Of a stretch of 64,000 nt of DNA, positions 17,247 through 27,267 are shown one piece after another. The notes beneath the pieces are model-generated. The model did no database searches, was not told the origin of the DNA, and saw nothing but the letters and a program-made list of their open reading frames with translations. Position 1 is the stretch's first letter; each line of letters begins with the position of its first letter. The DNA comes from an uncultured Kordiimonas sp. (lineage in GTDB: Bacteria; Pseudomonadota; Alphaproteobacteria; Sphingomonadales; Kordiimonadaceae): NCBI GenBank assembly GCA_947492375.1, contig CANLMI010000001.1, positions 496,001 to 560,000 on the forward strand, read 5' to 3'. Both the position numbers and the translations under genes were made by a program.

Positions 17247-19448
17247 TTATTCAGCGGTATTCATGAATGAAGGGAACCAGCTTTCATGGGCACTCTTTAA
17301 CTCAGTAAGGCTAATATTTAGTATGTTGTCGTTCACAGAAACACTGTCACCGCCTGTAGCGCCGAGGTTTGTTACTGCGATGCCTGCATTGCTGGCCTTT
17401 GCAATAATCTGACTCGCTTTATCCGCATCAACAGCAATCAAATACCGCGCCTGTGTTTCGCTGAATAGCGCTGCGTGAACAGGCAGGGTGTCATCAAGCG
17501 TGATGGACGCGCCGATATTACCAGTGATTGCCATATCGCTGATCGCTGCAATCAAGCCACCATCAGAAAGATCATGGCAGGTATCGATGTCGCCGTTTTC
17601 AATCAGGCTACGGATGAAGTCACCGTTCTTGCGTTCAAGATCAAGATCAACAACAGGTGGTTCACCAGTTTGCTCGCCGATGATTTCTTTTTGGTATAGC
17701 GTTGCGCCAAGTTCGTCCTTGGTTTCGCCAATCATTAGAATCGTTTGGCCTGCATTCTTAAAGTGAATTGTCGCCATCCGTTCAGAATTTTTCATGACGC
17801 CGACGCCGCCAATTGCGGGTGTTGGCATGATGCCTGAACCGTTGGTTTCGTTGTACAATGAGACGTTTCCTGACACGATCGGGTAATCAAGCGCACGGCA
17901 AGCGTCGCCCATTCCCTCAAGACAGCCAACGAACTGGCCCATGATTTCTTTACGCTCAGGATTACCAAAGTTAAGACAGTTAGTAATCGCAAGGGGCTTA
18001 CCGCCGACGGCCGTAATATTACGCCATGTTTCAGCAACTGCCTGCTTACCGCCTTCGTATGGGTTGGCGTAGCAATAGCGCGGTGTAACATCTGTCGATA
18101 TCGCAAGCGCCTTTTCAGTGCCATGCACACGCACAACAGCAGCGTCACCGCCCGGGCGTTGGATTGTGTCACCCATCACCATGTGATCATACTGTTCCCA
18201 AATCCAGCGACGTGACGCGAGGTTAGGGCCCCCCACAAGGTCGAGAACAGCCTGTTTAAGGTCGCTCAGCGCGGCCACATCGGCCTTACCGCGATTTTCG
18301 GTATACTCGTACGGGCGTTCATATTCTGGCGCGTCTTCAACGAGGCTGTTGATCGGCATATCGCCAACAACTTCACCGCCGAACGTAAGCGTCAGGTTAC
18401 CTGTGTCCGTGATCTCACCGATTACCGCAAAATCAAGTTCCCATTTCTCAAAAATTGCTTTCGCCATCTCTTCACGGCCCGGTTTAAGGACCATAAGCAT
18501 ACGTTCCTGACTTTCAGACAGGCACATTTCGTATGGGGTCATATTTTCTTCGCGCTGGGGCACGTTGTCTAGATTAAGTTCAAACCCAACGCCGCCTTTT
18601 GACGCCATTTCAACACTGGATGATGTCAGGCCAGCGGCCCCCATATCCTGAATGGCGATAATCGCATCGGTAGCCATCAATTCAAGACAGGCTTCGATCA
18701 AAAGCTTCTCAGTAAACGGATCGCCAACCTGAACGGTTGGGCGTTTTTCTTCGCTATCCTCGGTGAACTCGGTTGATGCCATTGTGGCGCCGTGAATACC
18801 GTCGCGGCCAGTTTTGGAGCCTACGTAAACAACCGGGTTGCCAACGCCTGCGGCAGCGCAGTAAAAAATCTTGTCAGTATCCGCAAGGCCAACAGTCATT
18901 GCGTTTACAAGGATATTGCCGTTGTAGCTCGCATCGAAATTGGTTTCGCCGCCAACAGTTGGAACGCCGACGCAGTTACCGTAACCGCCAATACCCTCAA
19001 CGACACCAGCCACAAGGTGCCGGGTTTTCGGGTGATCCGGTTCGCCGAAACGAAGCGCATTCATATTGGCAACCGGGCGTGCGCCCATCGTGAACACATC
19101 GCGCAGGATGCCGCCAACGCCTGTTGCTGCGCCTTGATACGGTTCGATATAGCTTGGGTGGTTGTGGCTTTCCATCTTAAAGATAGCTGCTTGGCCGTCA
19201 CCAATGTCGATAACGCCTGCGTTCTCGCCCGGTCCCTGGATAACCCAAGGCGCTTCTGTTGGGAGTTTCTTTAGGTGAAAGCGTGAAGATTTATAGGAGC
19301 AATGCTCTGACCACATAACACTATAGATACCAAGTTCGGTATAATTTGGCTCGCGGCCCATTGCAGATACAATGCGCTCATACTCTGCTTCGGTTAATCC
19401 GTGCTCTTTAACGAGTTCAGGCGTGATTTTAATATCATTCATAGTCAT
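17247..19448 (-). CDS. purL: Phosphoribosylformylglycinamidine synthase, large subunit PurL
   Basis: PurL is the ATP-dependent synthetase subunit of the fourth step of purine synthesis (FGAR + glutamine to FGAM). The ~730-residue size identifies the small-PurL type that needs separate PurS and PurQ; both genes are adjacent. Recognised segments are [50 protein letters not shown], the [15 protein letters not shown] region and DLSDGGL. The frame extends to an ATG at 19469 that overlaps purQ; AAGGA precedes ATG 19448 ([12 protein letters not shown]), and ATG 19442 is also possible. Last gene of the purC-S-Q-L run, seven bases after purQ. Confidence 0.97.
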   Translation of the reverse strand: MTMNDIKITPELVKEHGLTEAEYERIVSAMGREPNYTELGIYSVMWSEHCSYKSSRFHLKKLPTEAPWVIQGPGENAGVIDIGDGQAAIFKMESHNHPSYIEPYQGAATGVGGILRDVFTMGARPVANMNALRFGEPDHPKTRHLVAGVVEGIGGYGNCVGVPTVGGETNFDASYNGNILVNAMTVGLADTDKIFYCAAAGVGNPVVYVGSKTGRDGIHGATMASTEFTEDSEEKRPTVQVGDPFTEKLLIEACLELMATDAIIAIQDMGAAGLTSSSVEMASKGGVGFELNLDNVPQREENMTPYEMCLSESQERMLMVLKPGREEMAKAIFEKWELDFAVIGEITDTGNLTLTFGGEVVGDMPINSLVEDAPEYERPYEYTENRGKADVAALSDLKQAVLDLVGGPNLASRRWIWEQYDHMVMGDTIQRPGGDAAVVRVHGTEKALAISTDVTPRYCYANPYEGGKQAVAETWRNITAVGGKPLAITNCLNFGNPERKEIMGQFVGCLEGMGDACRALDYPIVSGNVSLYNETNGSGIMPTPAIGGVGVMKNSERMATIHFKNAGQTILMIGETKDELGATLYQKEIIGEQTGEPPVVDLDLERKNGDFIRSLIENGDIDTCHDLSDGGLIAAISDMAITGNIGASITLDDTLPVHAALFSETQARYLIAVDADKASQIIAKASNAGIAVTNLGATGGDSVSVNDNILNISLTELKSAHESWFPSFMNTAE

Positions 19449-19455
19449 CGCTTCC

Positions 19456-20118
19456 TTAACCCAGTGCATTCATTACGGAGGTAAACAGGGCGCGCCCGTC
19501 AGAGCCGCCAAGCGCAGGCTCGATCATGCGCTCAGGGTGGGGCATCATACCAAGGACATTGCCTTTGCCGTTTAACACGCCCGCAATTTGTTGCTGTGAG
19601 CCATTGATGTCTTCGCTGTATGAAAAGGCTATTTGCCCTTCGCCAGAGATACGGTTTAATGTCTCGTCATCAGCGAAATAGTTACCGTCGTGGTGGGCAA
19701 CAGGAATTGTAATCGCTTGACCTTGGGAATACTCGCTTGTGAACATGCTATCTGCATTTTCTACCTTAAGCGTGATGTCCTTACAGACGAACTTAAGCGC
19801 TGCGTTGCGCATCAAGGCGCCGGGCAAAAGACCAGTTTCTGTTAAAACCTGAAAGCCATTGCAAACACCAAAAACAGGAACGCCTGCTTCTGCGCGCTTA
19901 ATTACTTCTTTCATGACAGTTGACCGTGCTGACATTGCGCCGCAGCGAAGATAATCGCCGTAAGAAAAACCGCCGGGCAAGGCAATGAAATCAACTTTTT
20001 CAAAGTCGCTTTCGCCGTGCCAGACCATAGTTGGCTTTACCCCTGTAATTTTTTCAAGGGCAACAGCCATATCCCGGTCGCAGTTTGATCCCGGGAATAC
20101 GATGACTGCTGATTTCAT
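19456..20118 (-). CDS. purQ: FGAM synthase glutaminase subunit PurQ
   Basis: A 220-residue class I glutamine amidotransferase that releases ammonia from glutamine for PurL. The nucleophile is C86 in [10 protein letters not shown]; the rest of the triad is in MMPHPERM near residue 200. [13 protein letters not shown] and [15 protein letters not shown] are typical PurQ segments. It lies four bases after purS and seven before purL. Length is normal for the family. Confidence 0.97.
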   Translation of the reverse strand: MKSAVIVFPGSNCDRDMAVALEKITGVKPTMVWHGESDFEKVDFIALPGGFSYGDYLRCGAMSARSTVMKEVIKRAEAGVPVFGVCNGFQVLTETGLLPGALMRNAALKFVCKDITLKVENADSMFTSEYSQGQAITIPVAHHDGNYFADDETLNRISGEGQIAFSYSEDINGSQQQIAGVLNGKGNVLGMMPHPERMIEPALGGSDGRALFTSVMNALG

Positions 20119-20122
20119 GGGC

Positions 20123-20362
20123 TTACTCCAGCTCTATGCTGTAGTTTTCAATAACTGTATTCGCGAGCAGTTTTTTGCACATGGCTTCTACATTCTCACG
20201 GGCTTTGGTTGCGTCACTTTCAGCAAGGTCAAGTTCAATATATTTGCCTTGGCGCGCACCTTCGACACCATCAAAGCCAAGATTGCCAAGGGCGTGCTCA
20301 ATCGCTTTTCCTTGCGGGTCAAGGACACCATTTTTAAGAGTGATATGAACGCGGGCTTTCAT
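20123..20362 (-). CDS. purS: FGAM synthase subunit PurS
   Basis: The 79-residue protein matches Pur[33 protein letters not shown] and [13 protein letters not shown]. PurS dimers bridge PurQ and PurL and help carry ammonia between them. It sits two bases after purC and four before purQ, an arrangement that keeps the three subunits at similar levels. Confidence 0.96.
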   Translation of the reverse strand: MKARVHITLKNGVLDPQGKAIEHALGNLGFDGVEGARQGKYIELDLAESDATKARENVEAMCKKLLANTVIENYSIELE

Positions 20363-20364
20363 TG

Positions 20365-21150
20365 TTAGCTATCCTTCTTTTCAGATGCCTTTTGGGCTTG
20401 ATGATCTGCAATTTCGGTAATGTCAGCGTTTGGCAAAATGCCAAGACGTTTGGCAACTTCCTGATAGGCCTCCATTTCGCCGCCAAGGTCACGGCGGAAA
20501 CGGTCTTTATCAAGCTTTTCACCAGTTTCCATATCCCAGAGGCGGCAACCATCGGGGCTGATTTCGTCGGCGAGGATTGTGATACAGTCTTCGCCTTCAT
20601 AAAAGCGGCCAAACTCAAGCTTGAAATCAACAAGTTTGATGCCGATACCAGCGAAAAGGCCAGAAAGGAAATCATTTACGCGGAGGGCATAATGATGCAT
20701 TTCCTCGATCTCGATCTCGTTCGCCCAATCGAAGATAAGGATATGTTCTTCGGCGATTACCGGGTCACCGAACTCGTCAGACTTGTAGCAATATTCAACA
20801 AGCGGGTGCGGTAGCGGCGTACCTTCCTCAATACCTAATCGTTTGCAAATGCTGCCGGCTGCAATATTGCGGACAATTATCTCTACCGGGATAATTTCTA
20901 CCGCTTTAATGAGCTGCTCGCGCATTGAAAGGCGCTTGATAAAGTGGTTCGGGATACCAATATCGCCCAAACGGCCGAAAATATATTCCGAAATATGGTT
21001 GTTGATGACGCCTTTTCCAGTCAGGGTGCCTTTTTTCTCGGCATTGAACGCAGTTGCGTCGTCTTTGAAATATTGGATGATCGTGTCTGGCTCAGGCCCT
21101 TCGAAAAGAATCTTGGCTTTGCCTTCATAAATTTTGTTGCGGCGGGACAT
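20365..21150 (-). CDS. purC: SAICAR synthetase PurC
   Basis: PurC joins aspartate to CAIR with ATP. The 261-residue protein begins with [40 protein letters not shown] and contains [23 protein letters not shown] and [10 protein letters not shown] ... [14 protein letters not shown], all diagnostic. AAGGAG stands upstream of ATG 21150 at a long distance. It is the first gene of the purine run; the ~260-base gap to the divergent zeta-subunit gene must hold both promoters. Confidence 0.97.
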   Translation of the reverse strand: MSRRNKIYEGKAKILFEGPEPDTIIQYFKDDATAFNAEKKGTLTGKGVINNHISEYIFGRLGDIGIPNHFIKRLSMREQLIKAVEIIPVEIIVRNIAAGSICKRLGIEEGTPLPHPLVEYCYKSDEFGDPVIAEEHILIFDWANEIEIEEMHHYALRVNDFLSGLFAGIGIKLVDFKLEFGRFYEGEDCITILADEISPDGCRLWDMETGEKLDKDRFRRDLGGEMEAYQEVAKRLGILPNADITEIADHQAQKASEKKDS

Positions 21151-21414
21151 GAGAGTGTCTGCTCCTTATGGCTCGCGGGGTGGCATCCTATTGATGCGGG
21201 CGCGAACATAACCGAAGCGACATGTTTCGACAATCTTTCTATCACAATTTAGCGCAAAAAATAATGAAGCTATTATGTTTTGCGGGTTTTATTGATGTAA
21301 ATTACCTTTGGCATCTTGATATGCGCAATTTTTGGTTTATCTCTTAGAAATATATGTTAGAGAATCGGCAAATAAGTTTGCCTATTTAGGGCCCTGAAAT
21401 TGAGGATGAATTCT

Positions 21415-21735
21415 GTGACCACATTTGATGATCGTGAAAAAGCATTTGAGAACAAATTTGCGCATGATGAAGAGATTATGTTTAAAGTGCGAGCCCGCCG
21501 CAATCGTATGTTTGGTGAGTGGGTTGCTGGTGAGCTAGGTATCACAGGTGAAGATGTCAGTGCTTATGCTGGTGATGTTGTTGCCGCTGATCTTGAAGAA
21601 GAGGGTGATGAAGATATCATTCGCAAGATTGCAGCTGATTATGATGCGAAAAATGCTGCGTTCAACCGAGAGACGGCATTGGAAAAACTGAATGAATTTA
21701 TGAGTGTTGCCAAAGATCAAATTATGAGCGAATAA
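21415..21735 (+). CDS. F1-ATPase inhibitor zeta subunit (DUF1476)
   Basis: The N-terminus TTFDDREKAFENKFAHDEEIMFKVRARRNRMFGEWVAGELG is the hallmark of DUF1476, identified in Paracoccus as the zeta inhibitor of the F1 ATPase. I start at GTG 21415 (106 residues, the usual length) because family members begin with TTFDDREKAFE and GAGG lies nine bases upstream; the ATG at 21406 has the GAGG directly against it. The family is confined to alphaproteobacteria and commonly sits beside purC, as here. It has a strong terminator of its own. Confidence 0.93.
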   Translation: MTTFDDREKAFENKFAHDEEIMFKVRARRNRMFGEWVAGELGITGEDVSAYAGDVVAADLEEEGDEDIIRKIAADYDAKNAAFNRETALEKLNEFMSVAKDQIMSE

Positions 21736-21758
21736 CCAATCAGTATTTGGATTTAGTA

Positions 21759-21793
21759 AAAGGCTGCTGGAACAATGTTTCAGCAGCCTTTTT
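21759..21793 (+). terminator. Rho-independent terminator of the zeta-subunit gene
   Basis: AAAGGCTGCTG (21759-21769) and CAGCAGCCTTT (21781-21791) pair perfectly around an eleven-base loop and end in a T run. Confidence 0.92.
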
Positions 21794-21815
21794 ATCTTGT
21801 TGAGCTATGCCAGAA

Positions 21816-22478
21816 TTAAATTTGTTTCAGCGCTAATTTTCTCTGGCGTCTAACGATGAAATACATTGCGGGCAATATAACGAGGAAACCAAGAGGTTCA
21901 GGCACGGTGATGGGGGCATTCCTATCAAATGAGATGATAGTTTCTGCACGGCGAACAAGTGTGCCACTGAAGAATGTATTAACAAAGCTATCGTCAGGTA
22001 ATTGAATGAACCGTCGCCCACGAGCGAGTAAGCTTAGTTGAAGTGTATAGTTACCAGGTGTTGGGAAAAATACACTAGACGCACCACTGTTTATTGTGAA
22101 GTTCAAACCATCAGCAACATCGGTTCCAAATGTTGTATTTGCGGTAAACCCATTCACTGATGTTACATCAATATCGAGGCCGAACAGAGCAACGGTTGTG
22201 CCTTGTGCAAGCGGGTCCTGGCCTTCAGGGGCCACACGCCATGCCAGGGCAAAATCTGACAGGTCGTTTATTTCACACAGTGAAAAGTTTTCGAAAGAAG
22301 ACCCGCACCCGTTAAAGGTAATATCATCACCAAACGAGACAGGATCGTAAATGCCCGGATCAGACGAAAAGTTGCCTGGTGTCACTGGCCTTGAGCCCTG
22401 CGCAGAGAGGGTGCTTGATAGAATAATAAGGCCTAGAAGTGCCAGGCTATTTTTTGCCAGTGTTGAAATGCGTATCAT
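21816..22478 (-). CDS. PEP-CTERM sorting-domain protein
   Basis: An exported 220-residue protein with a signal peptide (SLALLGLIILSSTLSAQ) and a C-terminal tripartite sorting signal: VPEP at 192-195, a hydrophobic helix (LGFLVILPAMYFIV) and a basic tail (RRQRKLALKQ). This is the PEP-CTERM pattern recognised by exosortases in bacteria that make exopolysaccharide. The body is rich in Gly, Asn, Ser and Thr with predicted beta structure (NGFTANTTFGTDVADGLNFTINSG). No exosortase gene lies in this window, so the processing enzyme must be elsewhere. Divergent from the TPR gene at 22607. Confidence 0.75.
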   Translation of the reverse strand: MIRISTLAKNSLALLGLIILSSTLSAQGSRPVTPGNFSSDPGIYDPVSFGDDITFNGCGSSFENFSLCEINDLSDFALAWRVAPEGQDPLAQGTTVALFGLDIDVTSVNGFTANTTFGTDVADGLNFTINSGASSVFFPTPGNYTLQLSLLARGRRFIQLPDDSFVNTFFSGTLVRRAETIISFDRNAPITVPEPLGFLVILPAMYFIVRRQRKLALKQI

Positions 22479-22606
22479 ATACTTGTAATTCCATACTTAA
22501 GACTAAATAAACAATCTTATGATTTATTTACCTTAATTTCTCTTAATATGCAATTAATGGTCTCTTAGGCTATGTTTTGACACCTTGATAAAGCTTTGGA
22601 CTTGGT

Positions 22607-24550
22607 ATGATTTTAAGATCCGTTAAATTATGTAGTTTTGCTGTTTTCCTTGGGTGGTGTCAATTTAACGCCGCAGTACCAGCGCTTGCTTTACAAAATG
22701 AAAAACAAATACTTGCTGATGCTGATTTAAAAACTGTTAGCGTGGCAGAAGCACTTTTTGCGGAAGGAAAGTTGCTGGAGGCAATCCAATATCTAAAGGC
22801 ACTTGAGCAAGAAAGTGAAAAGCCTGAGGATCATTTAAAAATTGCAGAAATGTATAATGCGCTTCAGGATGGTATAGCCGCTGAAGTTGCGGTTGATAGA
22901 GCGATAGAGTTGGGGGCTGATCTGAATGCGGCGCGTGTATACAAGGCCCGCTCGTTATTGGTTCAACGGAAATTTCAAACAGCATTAGCTCTTTTTAGAG
23001 CTTTGGATATACCGGAAGCTTTATATGAAATAGGCCAGCAAACGAAAGCAGAGGCTTTTTTTGGAGCTGGTGATTATGAGGCGGCCAGTAATACATTTCG
23101 TTCTGTTCTTGAAATCGATCCAAATAATCTGGAGGCCTTAAAAGGGCTGGCACATGTTGCCTTGCAAACTGGTAATCTTGCCTCGGCAAAACAAATTGCA
23201 GAGCGTGCGCGCGATTTAAACCCCGAAGATACATTGATCTATTATATTTTAGGTTCAGTTAGCAGAATTGGAAATGATACCAATAATGCCCGTACCTTGC
23301 TCAATCAGTCTATTGCACTTTTTCCCCAGAATATTTTGTCATTGCTAGAGTTAGCCGCGATTGAAGTGGCCGAACAACAATTCGAAAAAGCTGATATTCT
23401 ATTGGATAAAGTATATGAATTATATCCAGAACATCCACAGGCAGTGTATCTTTCTGCTCAGATACAGGCGCTTAAAGGCGATTATGTTGAAGCTGAAATT
23501 CTATTGATCAAGTTAGCGCAATATGCAGACATCTATCCGCCTGTTAACCACCTATACGGTATAGTTGCGTATAGGTTAGGTAATTATTCCACAGCAATCG
23601 GTAATCTACAAAGCTTTTTGAGAGTTGTTCCCACACACCGAGAAACACGATTAGTGCTGGCTGATAGTTTGAAAAAGCGTGAGCTGTTCAGAGAGGCGCT
23701 TGATGTATTAATGCCGTTGGTTTCAAAAGAGAATGTTCAGGATTTTGATGCTTTGATGTTGGCAGCAACAGTTGCATCAAGTGCAGGCAAAGCTGATGAC
23801 GGTCTAAAATACTTATTAAGAGCGTCAAAGTTTACTGAAAAAGAAAATAAGGAAAAAGATAATCAATTGATTAAGCGCAAGCTAGCTTATTCAAACTATC
23901 TTGCTGGAAATTTTGAGACCGCTGAAAGCATTATTAAACAAATACAAAATGAAGATACGCATGATGTTGCAGGCGTGCAGTGGCAACAGGATTTGATCGT
24001 GCTTGCGAATATTCAGCTTAAAAAAGGCGACTATTCGGCTGCTTTGGAAACATCGCAAACGCTTGCTCAGGAAATGCCAAAAAGTTATGAGGCTTATAAC
24101 CTTATGGCATCTGCCCATAGCTATTTAGGGCAAAATGCGAAGGCTATTGAGTTTTATACAAAAGCGATTGAATTGAATGATGCCTATACGACTGCGAGAA
24201 GAAACCGCGCGCTTTTGTATCTAAAAGAAAAAGATTTAGATGCGACTACCGCGGATTTATACGCTGTTCTGGAGCGTGAACCTGAAGATACACGGTCTAG
24301 AGCGATATTGGGCCGGGTGGAATTACTAAGTGAAAATTATATTCAGGCAGTTAATAACCTTGAAATAGCGACCGCTGCCTTTCCTGGTTCCCTTGATGTA
24401 TCTCTGGATTATGTTGAAGCATTATATAAGGCGGGATATGCATCTAAGGCATTGAATGAAATTCAAAAAATACAGGGCAAACAAGTGCAACAGGCCAATT
24501 CTGCCCTGTCAAAACGGTATCAAGCCTTGAGAAAACAAGTTGCTCAATAA
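22607..24550 (+). CDS. Exported TPR-repeat protein (PrsT-like)
   Basis: A 647-residue protein with a signal peptide (LCSFAVFLGWCQFNAAVPALA) followed almost entirely by tetratricopeptide repeats, for example YEAASNTFRSVLEIDPNNLEALKGLAHVALQTGNLASAKQIAERARDLNP and GQNAKAIEFYTKAIELNDAYTTARRNRALLYLKEK. The segment with HPQAVYLSAQIQALKGDYVEAE and PPVNHLYGIVAYRLGNYSTAIGNLQSFLRVVPTHRETRLVLADSL recalls PrsT, the TPR protein of PEP-CTERM/exopolysaccharide loci, though this one is shorter than typical PrsT. The divergent PEP-CTERM gene supports the link. It would act as a periplasmic scaffold. PrsT identity is inference. Confidence 0.75.
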   Translation: MILRSVKLCSFAVFLGWCQFNAAVPALALQNEKQILADADLKTVSVAEALFAEGKLLEAIQYLKALEQESEKPEDHLKIAEMYNALQDGIAAEVAVDRAIELGADLNAARVYKARSLLVQRKFQTALALFRALDIPEALYEIGQQTKAEAFFGAGDYEAASNTFRSVLEIDPNNLEALKGLAHVALQTGNLASAKQIAERARDLNPEDTLIYYILGSVSRIGNDTNNARTLLNQSIALFPQNILSLLELAAIEVAEQQFEKADILLDKVYELYPEHPQAVYLSAQIQALKGDYVEAEILLIKLAQYADIYPPVNHLYGIVAYRLGNYSTAIGNLQSFLRVVPTHRETRLVLADSLKKRELFREALDVLMPLVSKENVQDFDALMLAATVASSAGKADDGLKYLLRASKFTEKENKEKDNQLIKRKLAYSNYLAGNFETAESIIKQIQNEDTHDVAGVQWQQDLIVLANIQLKKGDYSAALETSQTLAQEMPKSYEAYNLMASAHSYLGQNAKAIEFYTKAIELNDAYTTARRNRALLYLKEKDLDATTADLYAVLEREPEDTRSRAILGRVELLSENYIQAVNNLEIATAAFPGSLDVSLDYVEALYKAGYASKALNEIQKIQGKQVQQANSALSKRYQALRKQVAQ

Positions 24551-24642
24551 TCAATTTATGAGTGATTTATATAGAATATGAACTTCCCCAAAACGAATGA
24601 CAGATATTAAACAAGTTTTAAGGTTATTTTATTAGAAACATA

Positions 24643-24664
24643 ATTGCCTGCACTGATAGGCAAT
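24643..24664 (+). terminator. Weak hairpin after the TPR gene
   Basis: ATTGCCT (24643-24649) pairs with AGGCAAT (24658-24664) and is followed by GTTTGTGTG, a poor T run. The remaining 24551-24764 gap is AT-rich and shows nothing else. Confidence 0.4.
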
Positions 24665-24764
24665 GTTTGTGTGCATGTATTATAATAAGAAAATAATTAG
24701 GCTTTTGTATTAAGGCCCTTTTTAAATAAGCATGAGATTAAAATAGTATTATTGGATTTAATTT

Positions 24765-25070
24765 ATGGAATACCGTATCGAAAATAATGCAGGTGAACTG
24801 TTGGTTAACTTTACTGGCGATATTACATTTACTCAGAACATGACTTTCAGAAATATGCTGAAAGACGTGGCTGGACAGTCAGCAAAAGTATGTGTATTTG
24901 ACCTGAGTAATGTTGAAATGGTCGATTCAGCAGGGCTTGGAATGTTCCTGATCGCTAAAGAGCAAGCCGATACAGCTGGCTGGAAACTTCAACTTGCCGG
25001 TGCCAAAGGGCATGTAGCAAGCATGCTTAAGCTGACTAAGCTTTCAGACATAATTGAATCAGCAAGCTAA
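24765..25070 (+). CDS. STAS-domain anti-sigma factor antagonist (RsbV/SpoIIAA-like)
   Basis: The 101-residue protein is a single STAS domain. The phosphorylatable serine is S55 in VEMVDSAGLGMFLIA. In partner switching the unphosphorylated form binds the RsbW-like kinase and frees its other target; phosphorylation by the kinase reverses this, and a PP2C phosphatase resets it. Both other components are encoded directly downstream, so the set is complete in four kilobases. Confidence 0.9.
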   Translation: MEYRIENNAGELLVNFTGDITFTQNMTFRNMLKDVAGQSAKVCVFDLSNVEMVDSAGLGMFLIAKEQADTAGWKLQLAGAKGHVASMLKLTKLSDIIESAS

Positions 25071-25123
25071 TACTATCATTAAGGCCTGTTGTATGATTAT
25101 TAAAGGCCATTACAGAGATTGAA

Positions 25124-26335
25124 ATGGATTCAGGAAATTCACTGACCAAAGATAATTTGCACAAAGCTATTTTGGGCGCAAATATCCTTGTTGTTGATGA
25201 TATGCAGCTTATGCGCAAGATGATTGGTATGTGTCTGGAGCGTGCAGGCTATACAAATTTATCTTACGCTGAAGACGGCGACGATGCTCTTCGTATTATA
25301 GAAGAGGATATGCCGGATTTGGTTATTCTTGATTTGAATATGCCGAGGATGTCCGGATATGAAGTCTGCAAAGCCCTTAGGGCAAGCCCGAAGACAGAAA
25401 GCCTTCCTATCCTAGTTCAGTCAGCTTCTGAAACTGCTGAAGAACGTGTTGAGGTTTTTGCTGCCGGTGCAACAGACTTTGTATCAAAGCCTATCAATCA
25501 GCCGGAACTCATGGCTCGGGTACAGATGCACCTTGAAAATAGGTTTATGATAAGAAACCTGTCGGATTTTCATGGGCATATGCAGCGTGAACTTTCTATG
25601 GCGAAAGAGATGCAGCACGCTTTATTACCAGAACAAAGCTTGATTTCCAAAATAGAGCAAGATGCCGGGGTTGTTATTGAAGCCGAATACCAGGCTTCGT
25701 TTGAATTAGGCGGCGATTTGTGGGGCATGTGGCCGGTGGATGAGCAATCAACAGGGTTGTTTGTTCTTGATATTTCCGGGCATGGTGTTGGGGCATCCCT
25801 GAATACATTTCGTGTTCAGGCGACAATGGGGCGGTATAAGCATTTATACCATGACCCAGCGGCTTTTTTAAAGAGCTTGAATGATGATCTGGTCGAAAGC
25901 TTCCCGCTCGGGCAGTTTGGCACAATGTTTTATGCTGTCATTAATTTCGAAACTGGTGATGTTACATACGCTGGAGCTGGTGCACCGCGTCCCTTTATTA
26001 TTGGCGATGATAATATTCGCACTTTGGATAGTTCGGGTACACCCATTGGTATTATTGCGTCAGCAACCTATGAAAATTTAACCGATCAGTTACACAAGGG
26101 AGAAAGTTTATTTTGTTATTCTGACGTTCTTGTGGAAACGCCGTTTTCTGGCGGCGACATGCTCGGAGAGGACGGATTGCGCGATTTGGTAATGGAACAC
26201 AGGAAAAACGGCGAAGCAAGCTCTCTTGTATCCAATATTCTCACAACATTTTTTGCGGAAATACAAACTTCTTTACCTGATGACCTGACAGCAGTTGCTT
26301 TCCACCGTATCAAGGCAAAAGAGTTAGAAGCATGA
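25124..26335 (+). CDS. Response regulator with PP2C-type (SpoIIE/RsbU) phosphatase domain
   Basis: Domains: REC at about 18-140 with the acidic pair D25/D26 (ILVVDDMQL), phospho-acceptor D70 (LVILDLNMPRMSG) and K122 (VSKP); a helical linker (HMQRELSMAKEMQHALLPEQ) typical of RsbU-like proteins; and a PP2C domain at about 180-400 with metal-binding D198 (LGGDLW) and D216 (LDISGHGVGA) and a C-terminal DDLTAV. It should dephosphorylate the STAS protein when its REC domain is phosphorylated by an unseen histidine kinase. It lies 53 bases after the STAS gene and overlaps the next by four bases (ATGA). Confidence 0.92.
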   Translation: MDSGNSLTKDNLHKAILGANILVVDDMQLMRKMIGMCLERAGYTNLSYAEDGDDALRIIEEDMPDLVILDLNMPRMSGYEVCKALRASPKTESLPILVQSASETAEERVEVFAAGATDFVSKPINQPELMARVQMHLENRFMIRNLSDFHGHMQRELSMAKEMQHALLPEQSLISKIEQDAGVVIEAEYQASFELGGDLWGMWPVDEQSTGLFVLDISGHGVGASLNTFRVQATMGRYKHLYHDPAAFLKSLNDDLVESFPLGQFGTMFYAVINFETGDVTYAGAGAPRPFIIGDDNIRTLDSSGTPIGIIASATYENLTDQLHKGESLFCYSDVLVETPFSGGDMLGEDGLRDLVMEHRKNGEASSLVSNILTTFFAEIQTSLPDDLTAVAFHRIKAKELEA

Positions 26336-27267
26336 GCACGGACAACCATATTGTGAGTAACAGTTCGCAAAGGCGCGTTCTGGGGGTTACTAATGCGCCA
26401 GCCTTGAAAGATAAGCTATCCGACCTGTCATGTTATGACTTTGATATGGTCGTATGTGATGGTAAAGTTAACGGTGATGAATTATGCGAGGTACAATCCT
26501 CTAATCCAATTTCGTTAGTTATAATTGGCCCTGACTTTACCCCGGCTGAAGTATATCGCCAAATTGATCGATACAGGACCAGTTTCAATGATCCTGAATT
26601 TCCTATGGTTGTAATCTGTTCTGAAAAAAACAGGAAATATGAAGCCGATTTTCTTGCAAACGGTATTATTCAGGTTGTCGGTGAGGCAGTGGCGTTTTCA
26701 GATATAATGAAAAATAGCATTTGCCAGATCATTAAAAATATCCGGCGGGTGGATGCCCTTGAACAAACCATTGAACAGCATGCTAAAGCGACAGATACCA
26801 TTGAAACGGCACGGTTCGTTTTTAAAAATCGTGATCAAGCAAATGATATATCGGCATTATTGTCAAAAAATATGCCTGAACCGACGCTTATTTGTATGGG
26901 GCTACTTGAGTTGTTGTTAAATGCTGTTGAGCACGGTTTATATGGCTTTGGTGCTGAATATAAAAACGATCTTATCAACGCTGGCAAGTTCGAAGAAGAA
27001 ATCAGAAAAAAAGAAGCAAGTTTGATCGATGAAGAGATGTTTGTAACGGTCGATTTGGAAAAAAATGCTGCTGAGTATCGGTTTGTTATTACGGATACCG
27101 GGCAGGGTTTCGACTATGAAAATACATGTGTTGACCATTTGAACACTCTCACTTGTAAGAATGGTCGGGGGGTTATGATGGCTTCGCACTGCTTTAACAC
27201 GCTATCTTATTCAAAGGGTGGACGCTGTGTTACTGCGACTGTTAAACGAGAAACCAATACAAGCTAA
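26332..27267 (+). CDS. RsbW-like ATP-binding kinase with N-terminal receiver-like domain
   Basis: The C-terminal part (about 150-305) is a HATPase_c domain of the anti-sigma kinase type: N box ELLLNAVEHGLYG at 193-205, G1 ITDTGQGFDYE and G2 NGRGVMMASHCF. The N-terminal ~140 residues (FDMVVCDGKVNGDEL, ISLVIIGPDFTPAE, FPMVVICSEKN) look like a degenerate receiver fold: the acceptor position reads VVCDGKVNGDE without the usual DxxMPxxxG. It would phosphorylate the STAS serine and hold a downstream partner in check. No sigma factor lies next to it, so the controlled target is unknown. Converges with the LysR gene, overlapping by four bases. Confidence 0.88.
   Translation: MSTDNHIVSNSSQRRVLGVTNAPALKDKLSDLSCYDFDMVVCDGKVNGDELCEVQSSNPISLVIIGPDFTPAEVYRQIDRYRTSFNDPEFPMVVICSEKNRKYEADFLANGIIQVVGEAVAFSDIMKNSICQIIKNIRRVDALEQTIEQHAKATDTIETARFVFKNRDQANDISALLSKNMPEPTLICMGLLELLLNAVEHGLYGFGAEYKNDLINAGKFEEEIRKKEASLIDEEMFVTVDLEKNAAEYRFVITDTGQGFDYENTCVDHLNTLTCKNGRGVMMASHCFNTLSYSKGGRCVTATVKRETNTS

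Noticed and set aside
24551-24764. Possible tRNA or small RNA in the gap before the STAS gene
   Set aside because: Only one weak hairpin is present; no cloverleaf, promoter or strong terminator.
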